Below, in pieces: positions 16,514 to 23,830 of a stretch of 64,000 nucleotides of DNA. The translations under genes and the position numbers were made by a program. Source of the DNA: Solirubrobacter sp035555675. Lineage in GTDB: Bacteria; Actinomycetota; Thermoleophilia; Solirubrobacterales; Solirubrobacteraceae. Numbering within the stretch: the stretch's first letter is position 1; each line of letters starts with the position of its first letter. The notes under the pieces were generated by a model. It was not told the DNA's origin and did not search any database. It worked only from the letters and a program-made list of their open reading frames with translations. Location of the stretch: positions 97,787-161,786 of the forward strand of contig DATMGH010000067.1 in the NCBI GenBank assembly GCA_035555675.1. The letters run 5' to 3'.

Positions 16514-17554
16514 ATGACCGCAGGCCTGATCATCCTGATCGTGTTGGCCCTGTTCGTATTCATCACGGCCGCCGCGGGCGTGCGGATCGTGCCCCAGGCG
16601 CGGGCCGGGATCGTCGAACGGCTCGGGCGCTACTCGCGCACGCTTGATCCGGGGTTGACGCTGATCGTTCCGTACGTCGACCGCGTCAAGCCGCTGATCG
16701 ATCTGCGCGAGCAGGTCGTCTCCTTCCCGCCGCAGCCGGTGATCACCGAGGACAACCTCGTGGTCGGCATCGACACGGTCATCTACTTCACGGTCACCGA
16801 CGCCCGTGCGGCGACCTACGAGGTCGCCAACCCGCTGCAGGCGATCGAGCAGCTCACGGTCACCACGCTGCGCAACGTGATCGGCGGCATGACGCTCGAG
16901 GACACGCTGACCAGCCGCGACTCGATCAACTCGGCGCTGCGCGCCGTGCTCGACGAGGCGACGGGCCGCTGGGGCATCCGGGTCAACCGCGTCGAGCTGA
17001 AGTCGGTCGAGCCGCCGCGCACCGTCCAGGAGGCGATGGAGAAGCAGATGCGCGCCGAGCGCGACCGCCGCGCCACGATCCTGACCGCGGAGGGCGTCAA
17101 GCAGTCGCAGATCCTGACCGCCGAGGGTGAGAAGCAGTCCGCGGTCCTGCGAGCCGAGGGCGAGCGGACCGCCGCGATCCTCAAGGCCGAGGGCGAGGCG
17201 AAGGCGATCGAGACCGTGTTCGGCGCCATCCACGACGGCGCGCCCGACCAGGCGCTGCTGTCCTACCAGTACCTGCAGATGCTGCCGCAGCTGGCGCAGG
17301 GCGAGGCGAACAAGATCTTCGTGATCCCGTCCGAGTTCTCCCAGGCGCTGTCGAACGTCGCCAGCCGCTTCGCCGAGGGCATTCCGCAGCAGGCCACGCC
17401 GCGGCCGAAGCGCGTGAACACGGACGAGATCGAGGCGAAGGCCGCCGCGGACGCCGAGGAGGCGGCCCGGTCGGCTCGCGAGGCGACCGAGCTCGCCCAC
17501 GACGCGACGAACCCGGCGGCGACGCCCGAGGTCCCGCCGCCGCCTAGCGAGTAG
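16514..17554 (+). CDS. SPFH/Band 7 (stomatin/QmcA-like) membrane protein
   Basis: The 346-residue protein starts with one membrane helix (LIILIVLALFVFITAAAGV). The Band 7 domain follows (RIVPQARAGIVERLGRYSR, then VSFPPQPVITEDNLVVGID and MTLEDTLTSRDSINSAL). A helical C-terminal part has the repeated motif AEGEKQSAVLRAEGERTAA and QYLQMLPQLAQGEANKI. Such proteins oligomerise on the membrane with NfeD. The ATG at 16514 has GAGGGAGA just upstream. The Ala/Pro tail (last 30 residues) is variable. Its 3' end overlaps the convergent tetR gene by 11 bases. Confidence 0.92.
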   Translation: MTAGLIILIVLALFVFITAAAGVRIVPQARAGIVERLGRYSRTLDPGLTLIVPYVDRVKPLIDLREQVVSFPPQPVITEDNLVVGIDTVIYFTVTDARAATYEVANPLQAIEQLTVTTLRNVIGGMTLEDTLTSRDSINSALRAVLDEATGRWGIRVNRVELKSVEPPRTVQEAMEKQMRAERDRRATILTAEGVKQSQILTAEGEKQSAVLRAEGERTAAILKAEGEAKAIETVFGAIHDGAPDQALLSYQYLQMLPQLAQGEANKIFVIPSEFSQALSNVASRFAEGIPQQATPRPKRVNTDEIEAKAAADAEEAARSAREATELAHDATNPAATPEVPPPPSE

Positions 17555-18119
17555 CCCGCAGCCCGTCGAGCGCGATCGCGAGCACGCGGTCGCGCTGCTC
17601 GTCGGACACGTAGCTGGCGGCGACGATCCCGGAGATCATCCGCAGCACGTCGTCGAAGTCGATGTCGCCGCGGATCGCGCCCGCGTCCTGCGCGCGCTTG
17701 AACAGCGGCTCGGAGGCCGCGACCATCGCGCGCCGGCAGGTGCGGAACATCTCGGAGTCCTTGCCGAGCGCTTCCTTCATCGCCAGCTTCGTGGCGACGT
17801 AGTCGGTGAAGCGCACGACCCAGGCCGCGAACGCCTCCCACGGCTCCAGCGTCTCGACCTCGAGGCCGTGCGCCGCCTGGCAGAGCTCCTCGACGCCGCC
17901 GATGTAGACGGACATGAACAGGTCCTGGCGCGTGGGGAAGTTCCGGTACAGCGTGCCGATGCCGACGTTCGCGCGGCGCGCGATGTCCTCCAGTGACGCG
18001 TCCGTCCCCTGCTCGGCGAACGCGTCGCGCGCCGCGGCCAGCAGCGCGTCGAAGTTCCGGCGCGCGTCGGCGCGCTGCGGACGGCGGACGGTGAGGGGGA
18101 GCTCGAAAGCGGCAGTCAT
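17544..18119 (-). CDS. TetR family transcriptional repressor
   Basis: DNA-binding repressor of 191 residues. The N-terminal helix-turn-helix domain reads RRNFDALLAAARDAFAEQG, then DASLEDIARRANVGIGTLYR and NFPTRQDLF. The C-terminal ligand domain is of the common AcrR-like type; the ligand is not predictable. The ATG at 18119 lies directly beside three identical palindromes (see 18120-18180), so it almost certainly represses itself. The small gene or leader on the other side would be the second target. Confidence 0.93.
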   Translation of the reverse strand: MTAAFELPLTVRRPQRADARRNFDALLAAARDAFAEQGTDASLEDIARRANVGIGTLYRNFPTRQDLFMSVYIGGVEELCQAAHGLEVETLEPWEAFAAWVVRFTDYVATKLAMKEALGKDSEMFRTCRRAMVAASEPLFKRAQDAGAIRGDIDFDDVLRMISGIVAASYVSDEQRDRVLAIALDGLRATR

Positions 18120-18180
18120 GTGGAGGGTTCCCTCCGCTATAGTGGAGGACCGCCTCCGGATTTGTGGAGGCGCACCTCCA
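18120..18180. promoter_or_regulatory. Three phased TetR operators, GGAGG-N4-CCTCC
   Basis: Perfect inverted repeats GGAGG-N4-CCTCC occur at 18122-18135, 18144-18157 and 18166-18179, each preceded by TG. Their starts are exactly 22 bases apart, about two helical turns, so bound dimers would line up on one face of the DNA. The first begins three bases from the tetR ATG. A TATAGT/TATAGC box lies at 18136-18143 between operators one and two, where a bound repressor would block it. Assignment to the adjacent TetR protein is an inference from position and symmetry. Confidence 0.88.
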
Positions 18181-18209
18181 GTTTATCCCCCCGGACCGAA
18201 AGGAACGCC

Positions 18210-18389
18210 ATTCCTACGCGTGAGATCTCTCCGAGCGTCCGGCGCCGTGTCAAGACCACCATGGCCGAGCGTCGCCGTCCCCGTGACGGCCGGACCACGG
18301 ACCGCCGCACCGCCCGTGCGGAGGCGGCCGTGATCAACCAGTGGCTGCAGGAGCAGGCCGTCAAGCCCCGCACTCCCGCAACGCCGTAA
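18210..18389 (+). CDS. Small Arg-rich protein, possible ATT start
   Basis: An open frame of 59 codons encodes a basic protein (PSVRRRVKTTMAERRRPRDG, then ARAEAAVINQWLQEQAVKP) of unknown function. A good ribosome site GAAAGGA (18198-18204) sits five bases before ATT 18210, while the first ordinary start, ATG 18261, has none and would give 43 residues. It lies just downstream of the TetR operators and 34 bases before ffh. It may be a repressor-controlled small gene or only the ffh leader; the coding evidence is modest. Confidence 0.35.
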   Translation: MPTREISPSVRRRVKTTMAERRRPRDGRTTDRRTARAEAAVINQWLQEQAVKPRTPATP

Positions 18390-18423
18390 CCGGGCGTCGG
18401 CGCCGATAGAGTCTTCGGCACCG

Positions 18424-19755
18424 ATGTTCGACTCGCTGTCCGAGAAGCTGCAGGGGACCCTCGCGGGGGTGCGCCAGCGCGGCGCGCTCACCGAGGACGA
18501 CATCAACAAGGCGATGCGCGAGATCCGGCTCGCGCTGCTCGAAGCCGACGTCAACTTCAAGGTCGTCAAGCAGTTCACGACGTCGGTCAAGGAGCGCGCG
18601 CTCGGGATCGAGGTCACCAAGCAGCTCAACCCGGGCCAGCAGGTCATCAAGATCGTCAATGAGGAGCTGACCGCGCTCATGGGCGGGCAGTCGGCGGGGA
18701 TCACGTTCTCGCCGCGCCCGCCGACGGTCATCCTGATGGCCGGCCTGCAGGGCTCCGGCAAGACGACCGCGACCGCCAAGCTGGCGAAGCTCCTCAAGGA
18801 GCAGAACCAGTCCTCGGTCGCCGTCGCCGCGTGCGACGTCTACCGCCCCGCGGCGGTCGAGCAGCTGGTCAAGGTCGGCGCCCAGGCGGGCGCGACCGTC
18901 TACGAGCAGGGCACCGACCGCGACCCGGTGGACATCGCCGGCTGGGCGCTCGACCAGGCCAAGCGCGACGGCAAGGACGTCCTGATCGTCGACACGTCGG
19001 GCCGCCTGCACGTCGACCAGGACCTGATGGCCGAGCTGGCCAACATCAAGAAGCGCGTCAAGCCGCACGTCGTCCTGCTCGTCGTGGACGCGATGACCGG
19101 CCAGGACGCGGTCAACGTCGCCGAGCAGTTCGCCGAGGTCGCGCAGTTCGACGGCGTGATCCTCTCCAAGCTCGACGGCGACGCCCGCGGCGGCGCCGCG
19201 CTGAGCGTCAAGGCGGTCACCGGCAAGCCGATCCTGTTCGCCTCCACGGGCGAGAAGCTGGGGGACTTCGAGCGCTTCCACCCGGACCGGATGGCGCAGC
19301 GCATCCTGGGGATGGGCGACGTCCTGTCGTTCATCGAGCGCGCCGAGCAGCAGGTCGACTCCGACGAGGCCAAGGAGCTGGAGCGCAAGCTGCGCAAGAA
19401 CCAGTTCACGCTCGACGACTTCCTCGACCAGCTCAAGAAGATCCGCAAGATGGGGCCGCTGACGTCCCTGCTCGGGATGATCCCCGGGCTGGCCGGCCAC
19501 CAGCTGTCGAAGATGAACGTCGACGAGAAGGAGATGGACCGGGTCGAGGCGATCATCCTCTCGATGACGCCCCACGAGCGGCGCCACCCGGACCTGATCA
19601 AGGGCTCGCGGCGCCTGCGAATCGCCAAGGGCTCGGGGACGACGGTCCAGCAGGTCAACCAGCTCGTCAAGCAGTTCGAGCAGATGCGCAAGCTGATGCG
19701 CGGCATCCAGCAGGGCAAGATGCCCGACCTGGGCGCGATGATGCGGCAGCGGTGA
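18424..19755 (+). CDS. ffh: Signal recognition particle protein Ffh
   Basis: Ffh binds 4.5S/6S RNA and signal sequences and docks with FtsY. The 443-residue protein has the N domain (FDSLSEKLQGTLAGVRQRG), the G domain with GLQGSGKTTATAKLA, DVYRPAAVEQL, DTSGRLHVDQDL and SKLDGDARGGAAL, and the methionine-bearing M domain (LLGMIPGL, KMNVDEKEMDRVEAI, RRLRIAKGSGTTVQQVNQL). ATG start. It is the first core gene before rpsP. Confidence 0.96.
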   Translation: MFDSLSEKLQGTLAGVRQRGALTEDDINKAMREIRLALLEADVNFKVVKQFTTSVKERALGIEVTKQLNPGQQVIKIVNEELTALMGGQSAGITFSPRPPTVILMAGLQGSGKTTATAKLAKLLKEQNQSSVAVAACDVYRPAAVEQLVKVGAQAGATVYEQGTDRDPVDIAGWALDQAKRDGKDVLIVDTSGRLHVDQDLMAELANIKKRVKPHVVLLVVDAMTGQDAVNVAEQFAEVAQFDGVILSKLDGDARGGAALSVKAVTGKPILFASTGEKLGDFERFHPDRMAQRILGMGDVLSFIERAEQQVDSDEAKELERKLRKNQFTLDDFLDQLKKIRKMGPLTSLLGMIPGLAGHQLSKMNVDEKEMDRVEAIILSMTPHERRHPDLIKGSRRLRIAKGSGTTVQQVNQLVKQFEQMRKLMRGIQQGKMPDLGAMMRQR

Positions 19756-19800
19756 GGCGGGCCGCCCGGCCGCATCGATCCGCTATCCTGCCGCGCCGAT

Positions 19801-20049
19801 ATGGCAGTCAGCATGCGACTCACCCGCGTCGGCGGGAAGAAGGACCCCCAGTGGCGGGTGGTCGTCGCCGACCGCCGTTCCCCGCGGGACGGCCGGTTCA
19901 TCGAGACCCTCGGGCGGTACAACCCGCAGACCGACCCGTCGACGATCGTCCTCAACGAGGAACGGATCCAGTACTGGCTCTCCAAGGGCGCCCAGGCGTC
20001 GGAGCCGGTCCAGAAGCTCCTCAAGACCCAAGGCATCAAGGCGGCGTAG
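19801..20049 (+). CDS. rpsP: 30S ribosomal protein S16
   Basis: S16 of the small ribosomal subunit, 82 residues. The family pattern is clear: VSMRLTRVGGKKDPQWRVVV, ADRRSPRDGRFIETLGRYNP and ERIQYWLSKGAQASEPVQKL. The ATG at 19801 fits the normal start. It leads the conserved order rpsP-khpA-rimM-trmD-rplS, with 9 bases to the next gene. Confidence 0.97.
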   Translation: MAVSMRLTRVGGKKDPQWRVVVADRRSPRDGRFIETLGRYNPQTDPSTIVLNEERIQYWLSKGAQASEPVQKLLKTQGIKAA

Positions 20050-20058
20050 GGCACTCCC

Positions 20059-20292
20059 GTGCGCGAGCTGCTCGAGTATCTCGCGCGGCTCCTCGTCGAT
20101 CACCCCGAGCGGGTGCAGGTCGAGGAGTACGAAGAGGACGACGGCACGCTCGTTCTGGAGCTCTCGGTCGACGATGATGACTACGGACAGGTCATCGGAC
20201 GGGGCGGACGTACCGCCCAAGCCCTCCGCACGGTCGTCAAGGCCGCCGCGGTCAAGGACAACCGCCGCGTCCTCGTCGACATCGTCGAGTGA
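20059..20292 (+). CDS. khpA: KH-domain RNA-binding protein KhpA
   Basis: The 77-residue protein is a single KH domain with the RNA-binding GxxG loop in YGQVIGRGGRTAQALRTVV. KhpA-type proteins sit between rpsP and rimM in many Gram-positive bacteria and act in RNA metabolism and cell-envelope control, often with a Jag/KhpB partner. GTG start; the N-terminus MRELLEYLARLLVDHPERV is typical. The stop is eight bases before the rimM start. Confidence 0.94.
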   Translation: MRELLEYLARLLVDHPERVQVEEYEEDDGTLVLELSVDDDDYGQVIGRGGRTAQALRTVVKAAAVKDNRRVLVDIVE

Positions 20293-20299
20293 CCTGCTG

Positions 20300-20758
20300 G
20301 TGGTCGGCCACGTCGGCCGGCCGCACGGGCTCGACGGTTCGTTCTATGTGGCCACGCCCGCCCCGGAGCTTCCCGGGGCCGGAGGCGTGGTGTCCGGGCG
20401 GCGGATCGTCCGCCGCGCCGGCACCGCCGCGCGCCCGATCCTGCGGTTGGAGGGCTGCGCCTCGCGCGAGCAGGCCAACGCTCTGCGCGGCCTCGAGCTG
20501 ACGATCTCGCGCGCCCCCGAGATGCTGGGGGAGGACGAGTACTGGGCGTCGGACCTCGAGGGCTGCGTCGTCGTGGACGGCGACCTGGTCGTCGGCTACG
20601 TGCGCCGGATGAGCGCGCTGCCGAGCGTCGAGGTGCTCGAGGTCGACCGTCCGGACGGCTCGGAGCTGCTGGTCCCGCTGGTGCGCGACTGCGTCCGTTC
20701 GATCGACGTCGCGGAGCGGCGGATCGAGATCGATCTGGGCTTCCTCGGTGAACGCTGA
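20300..20758 (+). CDS. rimM: Ribosome maturation factor RimM
   Basis: RimM helps assemble the 30S head and binds S19. The RimM barrel begins VVGHVGRPHGLDGSFYV. The PRC-barrel follows (EDEYWASDLEGC, GYVRRMSALPSVEVLEV, LLVPLVRDCV). The GTG at 20300 gives 152 residues, a little short of the usual 165-175; CTG codons at 20294 and 20297 would add the customary LL before VVG. Its end overlaps trmD by 11 bases. Confidence 0.92.
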   Translation: MVGHVGRPHGLDGSFYVATPAPELPGAGGVVSGRRIVRRAGTAARPILRLEGCASREQANALRGLELTISRAPEMLGEDEYWASDLEGCVVVDGDLVVGYVRRMSALPSVEVLEVDRPDGSELLVPLVRDCVRSIDVAERRIEIDLGFLGER

Positions 20759-21431
20759 CGTCTTCACGCTGTTCCCGCAGTGGTTCGACTGGTTTCGGAC
20801 GCAGCGGCACGTCGAGAACGCGCTGGCGCTCGGGCACGCGGTCGAGACCGTGGACTTCCGCGAGACGACGCCCCTGAAGTGGGGGCAGGTCGACGACACG
20901 CCGTTCGGCGGCGGCGCGGGGATGGTCCTGCGCGTGGACGTGATGGAGGCGGCGCTGCGGGCGCGCTACGGCGAGGATCCGGTGCTGGTGAAGGAGCGGC
21001 GCCGGGTCGTCGCCCTCACGCCGGCCGGCCGGGTGCTCGACGACGCGCTCGCCTCCGAGCTGGCCTCGGAGCCCGCGTTGACGCTGCTGTGTGGCCGCTA
21101 CGAGGGGTTCGACGAGCGGATCCTGGAGCACTTCGTGACCGAGCAGGTCTCGATCGGCCGCTACGTGCTCGCCGGCGGCGAGCTGGCGGCGATGGTCGTG
21201 CTCGACGCGGTGCTGCGCAAGCTCCCCGGCGTGCTCGGGGACGACGCGTCCGCGGTCGAGGAGTCGTTCTCGCCGGCACTCGGTGGTGCGCCGGAGTACC
21301 CGCACTACACGCGGCCCGCCGAGTGGCGCGGCTGGGCGGTTCCCGACGTGCTGCTGTCCGGCCACCACGCTCGCGTCGACGCGTGGCGGCACGAGCAATC
21401 ACGGAAGCGCGGAGACGGTCCGCTACCATGA
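20748..21431 (+). CDS. trmD: tRNA (guanine-N1)-methyltransferase TrmD
   Basis: TrmD makes m1G37 in tRNA and prevents frameshifting. The SPOUT knot motifs are intact: TPFGGGAGMVLRVDVMEAAL, LLCGRYEGFDERI and SIGRYVLAGGELAAMVVLDA, then the tail ESFSPALGGAPEYPHYTRPA and LLSGHHARVDAWR. GTG start gives MNADVFTLFPQWFDWF, 227 residues. Located in its usual place between rimM and rplS. Confidence 0.96.
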   Translation: MNADVFTLFPQWFDWFRTQRHVENALALGHAVETVDFRETTPLKWGQVDDTPFGGGAGMVLRVDVMEAALRARYGEDPVLVKERRRVVALTPAGRVLDDALASELASEPALTLLCGRYEGFDERILEHFVTEQVSIGRYVLAGGELAAMVVLDAVLRKLPGVLGDDASAVEESFSPALGGAPEYPHYTRPAEWRGWAVPDVLLSGHHARVDAWRHEQSRKRGDGPLP

Positions 21432-21440
21432 TCGACCGCC

Positions 21441-21459
21441 CGCGAGGCGGATCCTCGCG
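21441..21459 (+). promoter_or_regulatory. Leader hairpin before rplS
   Basis: CGCGAGG (21441-21447) and CCTCGCG (21453-21459) form a seven-pair stem with a five-base loop, followed by CGTCTTTCC. It lies in the 43-base gap between the trmD stop and the rplS ATG. The form resembles a weak terminator or attenuator that could set the ratio of L19 to TrmD or receive feedback from L19; the T-run is short, so full termination is unlikely. Confidence 0.45.
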
Positions 21460-21474
21460 CGTCTTTCCTACGTT

Positions 21475-22002
21475 ATGAGCACCGTAATCGACTCCCTCGA
21501 GCGCACACAGCTGCGCCGCGTCCCCCGCTTTCAGGCCGGGGACCGCGTCAAGGTCCACTTCCAGGTCATCGAGGGCACGCGGCGCCGCACGCAGGTCTTC
21601 GAGGGCGTGGTCATCAAGCGTCAGGGCGAGGGGGTGCGCGAGACCTTCACGGTCCGCAAGCAGTCCTTCGGTGTCGGCGTGGAACGCACGTTCCCGCTGC
21701 ACTCGCCCAAGATCGAAAAGATCGAGGTCGCCGCTCGCGGCGACGTCCGGCGCGCCAAGCTGTACTACCTGCGCGGCCGCGTGGGCAAGCGTGCCCGCGT
21801 CCGCGAGCGCCGCTACACGGGTCCGGAGGAGGTCGTCGAACGCGGCCTGCTGTACGACCCCGCGGCCGAGGCGGCTGCGGCGGCCGACGCCGAAGTCCCC
21901 GGTGACGCCGTCGACGAGCAGGCGCTCGCCGAGGCGGAGGGCGCCGAGACGACGTCGGTAGACGTCGAAGCGGCGGCCACCGGTGACGAGCAAGCCGGCT
22001 AG
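21475..22002 (+). CDS. rplS: 50S ribosomal protein L19 with acidic C-terminal extension
   Basis: L19 sits at the 30S-50S interface. The conserved part ends near residue 115 (FQAGDRVKVHFQVIEGTRRR, VFEGVVIKRQGEGVRETFTV, FPLHSPKIEKIEV, KLYYLRGRVGKRARVRERR). About 55 further residues form an acidic Ala/Glu/Asp tail (AAEAAAAADAEVPGDAVDE), as in some other actinobacteria. The ATG at 21475 was chosen because it gives the standard start. The tail's last codons overlap lepB by 20 bases. Confidence 0.95.
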   Translation: MSTVIDSLERTQLRRVPRFQAGDRVKVHFQVIEGTRRRTQVFEGVVIKRQGEGVRETFTVRKQSFGVGVERTFPLHSPKIEKIEVAARGDVRRAKLYYLRGRVGKRARVRERRYTGPEEVVERGLLYDPAAEAAAAADAEVPGDAVDEQALAEAEGAETTSVDVEAAATGDEQAG

Positions 22003-22630
22003 GGAGTACAAGGGCGTGGCGACCAAGAAGGGGTCGTCCTCTGCGTCGGGCTCGCTGCTCGAGCTGGTCCTGATCGTCGTCGTCGCGCTCGGCCTTGCGC
22101 TCGGGATCCAGGCCTTCTTGGTCAAGCCGTACCGGATCCCGAGCGAGTCGATGGTGCCCACGCTGCAGATCGGGCAGCGCGTGCTGGTCAACCGGATCGG
22201 TATGCGCTTCTCGACGCCGGGCGTGGGCGACATCGTCGTGTTCCACCCGCCCGCGGGGTCGGACACGAACACGTGCGGTTCCGGCCCGCCGCCGCAGGGG
22301 CAGCCCTGCGACCAGCCGACGGCCGACCGCGCGAACGTGAACTTCATCAAGCGGATCGTGGCCGGTCCCGGCGACAAGCTGCGGATCGACAACGGGCGCG
22401 TCGTGCTCAACGGCAAGCTGCAGAAGGAGCCGTTCGCGGAGCCCTGCGGCGGGGGCGAGGGGTGCGACTTCCCGACCGAGATCACGATTCCGGCCGGTAT
22501 GTACTTCATGATGGGCGACAACCGTGGCTCCTCTGACGACAGCCGCTTCTGGGGACCAGTCCCCAAGAAGTGGATCATCGGCAAAGCCTTCGCGACCTAC
22601 TGGCCGCCGAAGCGCATCGGCCTCCTCTAA
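21983..22630 (+). CDS. lepB: Signal peptidase I
   Basis: Membrane serine protease that removes signal peptides from exported proteins. One membrane helix at about residues 24-45 (LLELVLIVVVALGLALGIQ) is followed by the catalytic Ser 56 in RIPSESMVPTL. The general-base Lys 123 is in NFIKRIVAGPGD, and the box MGDNRGSSDDSRFWG follows. A loop with three Cys-Gly/Pro segments (TNTCGSGPPPQGQPCD) lies between the catalytic residues. GTG start, 215 residues. It follows rplS, a typical actinobacterial order. Confidence 0.95.
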   Translation: MTSKPAREYKGVATKKGSSSASGSLLELVLIVVVALGLALGIQAFLVKPYRIPSESMVPTLQIGQRVLVNRIGMRFSTPGVGDIVVFHPPAGSDTNTCGSGPPPQGQPCDQPTADRANVNFIKRIVAGPGDKLRIDNGRVVLNGKLQKEPFAEPCGGGEGCDFPTEITIPAGMYFMMGDNRGSSDDSRFWGPVPKKWIIGKAFATYWPPKRIGLL

Positions 22631-22649
22631 GCGCAACGCGGGCTCGCGC

Positions 22650-23267
22650 CTGTTCCGCTTCGACCGGGAGCTCGGCTTCCGGTTCGTCGCGGGCGCGGAC
22701 GAGGCGGGGCGCGGATGCCTGGCGGGGCCGCTGGTCGCGGCCGCTGTGCTGTTCGACTACGAGACGCTCTCGCTCTCGGACCGGCGCGCGCTGAGCGCGT
22801 TGAACGACTCCAAGCAGCACACGCTGGAGATGCGGGAGCTCTTGTATCCCCGCGTCCTGCGGGCGGCGGTGCGCGTCTCGGTCACGTCGCGCTGCGTGCG
22901 CGGGATCGACGAGCGGGGGCTGCACAAGACCAACCTGGCCGCGCTGTCGGACGTGCTGCGGCGCGTGGGGGAGGTCGGCGGCATCCACCTCTCCGACGGG
23001 TTCGCGGTGCCGGACTGCGGGTTCGAGCAGCGCCACGTCGTCGGCGGCGACGCGCGCTCGGCCGCGATCGCCGCCGCGTCCGTGATCGCCAAGGTGACGC
23101 GGGACCGGTTCATGCAGCGGATGGAAGCCCGCTATCCGGGGTGGGAGTTCGGCGCGCACGTCGGCTACTCGACGCCGGAGCACCGCGCCGCGATCCAGCG
23201 CCTCGGCGTCTCCCCACTGCACCGCCTCTCGTTCCAGTCCGCGGCGTACCAGCAACTCGCGCTCTGA
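22650..23267 (+). CDS. rnhB: Ribonuclease HII, start uncertain (CTG 22650 proposed)
   Basis: RNase HII removes ribonucleotides from DNA. The metal-binding motif VAGADEAGRGCLAGPLVAAA is near the start, with LNDSKQHT, HLSDGFAVPDC and the conserved IAAASVIAKVTRDRFM. The only ordinary in-frame start is GTG 22524, which reads 107 bases of lepB in another frame and would add 42 residues of no family likeness. CTG 22650 gives FRFDRELGFRFVAG and 205 residues, the normal length. The end (YQQLAL) is complete. The repeat island follows. Confidence 0.88.
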   Translation: MFRFDRELGFRFVAGADEAGRGCLAGPLVAAAVLFDYETLSLSDRRALSALNDSKQHTLEMRELLYPRVLRAAVRVSVTSRCVRGIDERGLHKTNLAALSDVLRRVGEVGGIHLSDGFAVPDCGFEQRHVVGGDARSAAIAAASVIAKVTRDRFMQRMEARYPGWEFGAHVGYSTPEHRAAIQRLGVSPLHRLSFQSAAYQQLAL

Positions 23268-23740
23268 GGCGCGGCGCGTCGCCGCGCGGCCCTTGCGCGC
23301 CGCGCGCCCGCGCGTGTCACCGCGCCGCGTGTCGCGCCGTGCCGCCGTGCCGCGCCGCGCCGCTGGTGCCTTGCCCCGGCGCGCCGCCCCGCGGCTTTTG
23401 CGCACCGCTCGCCGCGCGGCGGTGACGCGCCGGGCCGCCGCGCCACGTGGCGCGCCGCCGGTGCCTGCCCCGTCGCACGGTCCCGCGGCCGTTGCGCACC
23501 GTTCGCCGCGCGGCTGCGCGTGTCACCGCGCCGCGTCGCGCCGGCCGCCGCGCCTCACTCCGCGCGGCGAGCGGTCACTTTCTGGCGCATAGCGCCAAGA
23601 CGTCGCTCCTCGCGACGCCACGCGCCGCTCCGCCGCACTTTGCGGCCACGGCGCATCTCTCGCCGCCGCGGCGTCTTCTCCGTCCGCCCCTCTTCACCGC
23701 GACACGGTTACGGCGGCGGTAAGGGAGGCGCCCGACAGGG
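23268..23740. other. GC-rich gene-free tract with imperfect ~100-bp units
   Basis: No credible gene is present. The tract is an almost pure mixture of CGCG, GCCG and CCGCGC words. At least two imperfect units are visible: CCCGCGGC followed by TTGCGCACCG and TCGCCGCGCGGC occurs near 23391 and again near 23481, with a weaker relative near 23290. The tract ends in the conserved core at 23561 and then changes to more ordinary sequence before the hairpin at 23738. Open frames in it are artefacts of composition. Confidence 0.7.
23561..23619 (+). repeat. GGTCACTTTCTGGCGC core element, copy 1
   Basis: The element reads GCGGCGAGCGGTCACTTTCT followed by GGCGC, a four-base gap and GCGCC, which folds as a small hairpin, then a variable tail ending in CTCGCGAC. 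The same layout occurs at 24305 and 63771. Sixteen bases, GGTCACTTTCTGGCGC, are identical in all three copies despite very different surroundings. All three are on the plus strand. Confidence 0.85.
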
Positions 23741-23791
23741 GGGGTGCTGCGATCTACTGTCGGCTCAGGCAAGCAGATCGCAGCACCCCCC
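23738..23791. repeat. 54-bp hairpin element, copy B
   Basis: Seven G and six C bracket a nearly perfect hairpin. The 17-base arm GGGGGGTGCTGCGATCT pairs without mismatch with AGATCGCAGCACCCCCC. The loop holds CGGCTCAGGC. The reverse complement of copy A (1733-1786) aligns over the full 54 bases with six differences. The stem is perfect here and has three mismatches in copy A. The first 71-bp unit of the neighbouring array begins about 68 bases downstream. Confidence 0.88.
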
Positions 23792-23830
23792 TGCAAACCC
23801 GCCGCACCGCCGAGCCGCGCGCGGCGACCG

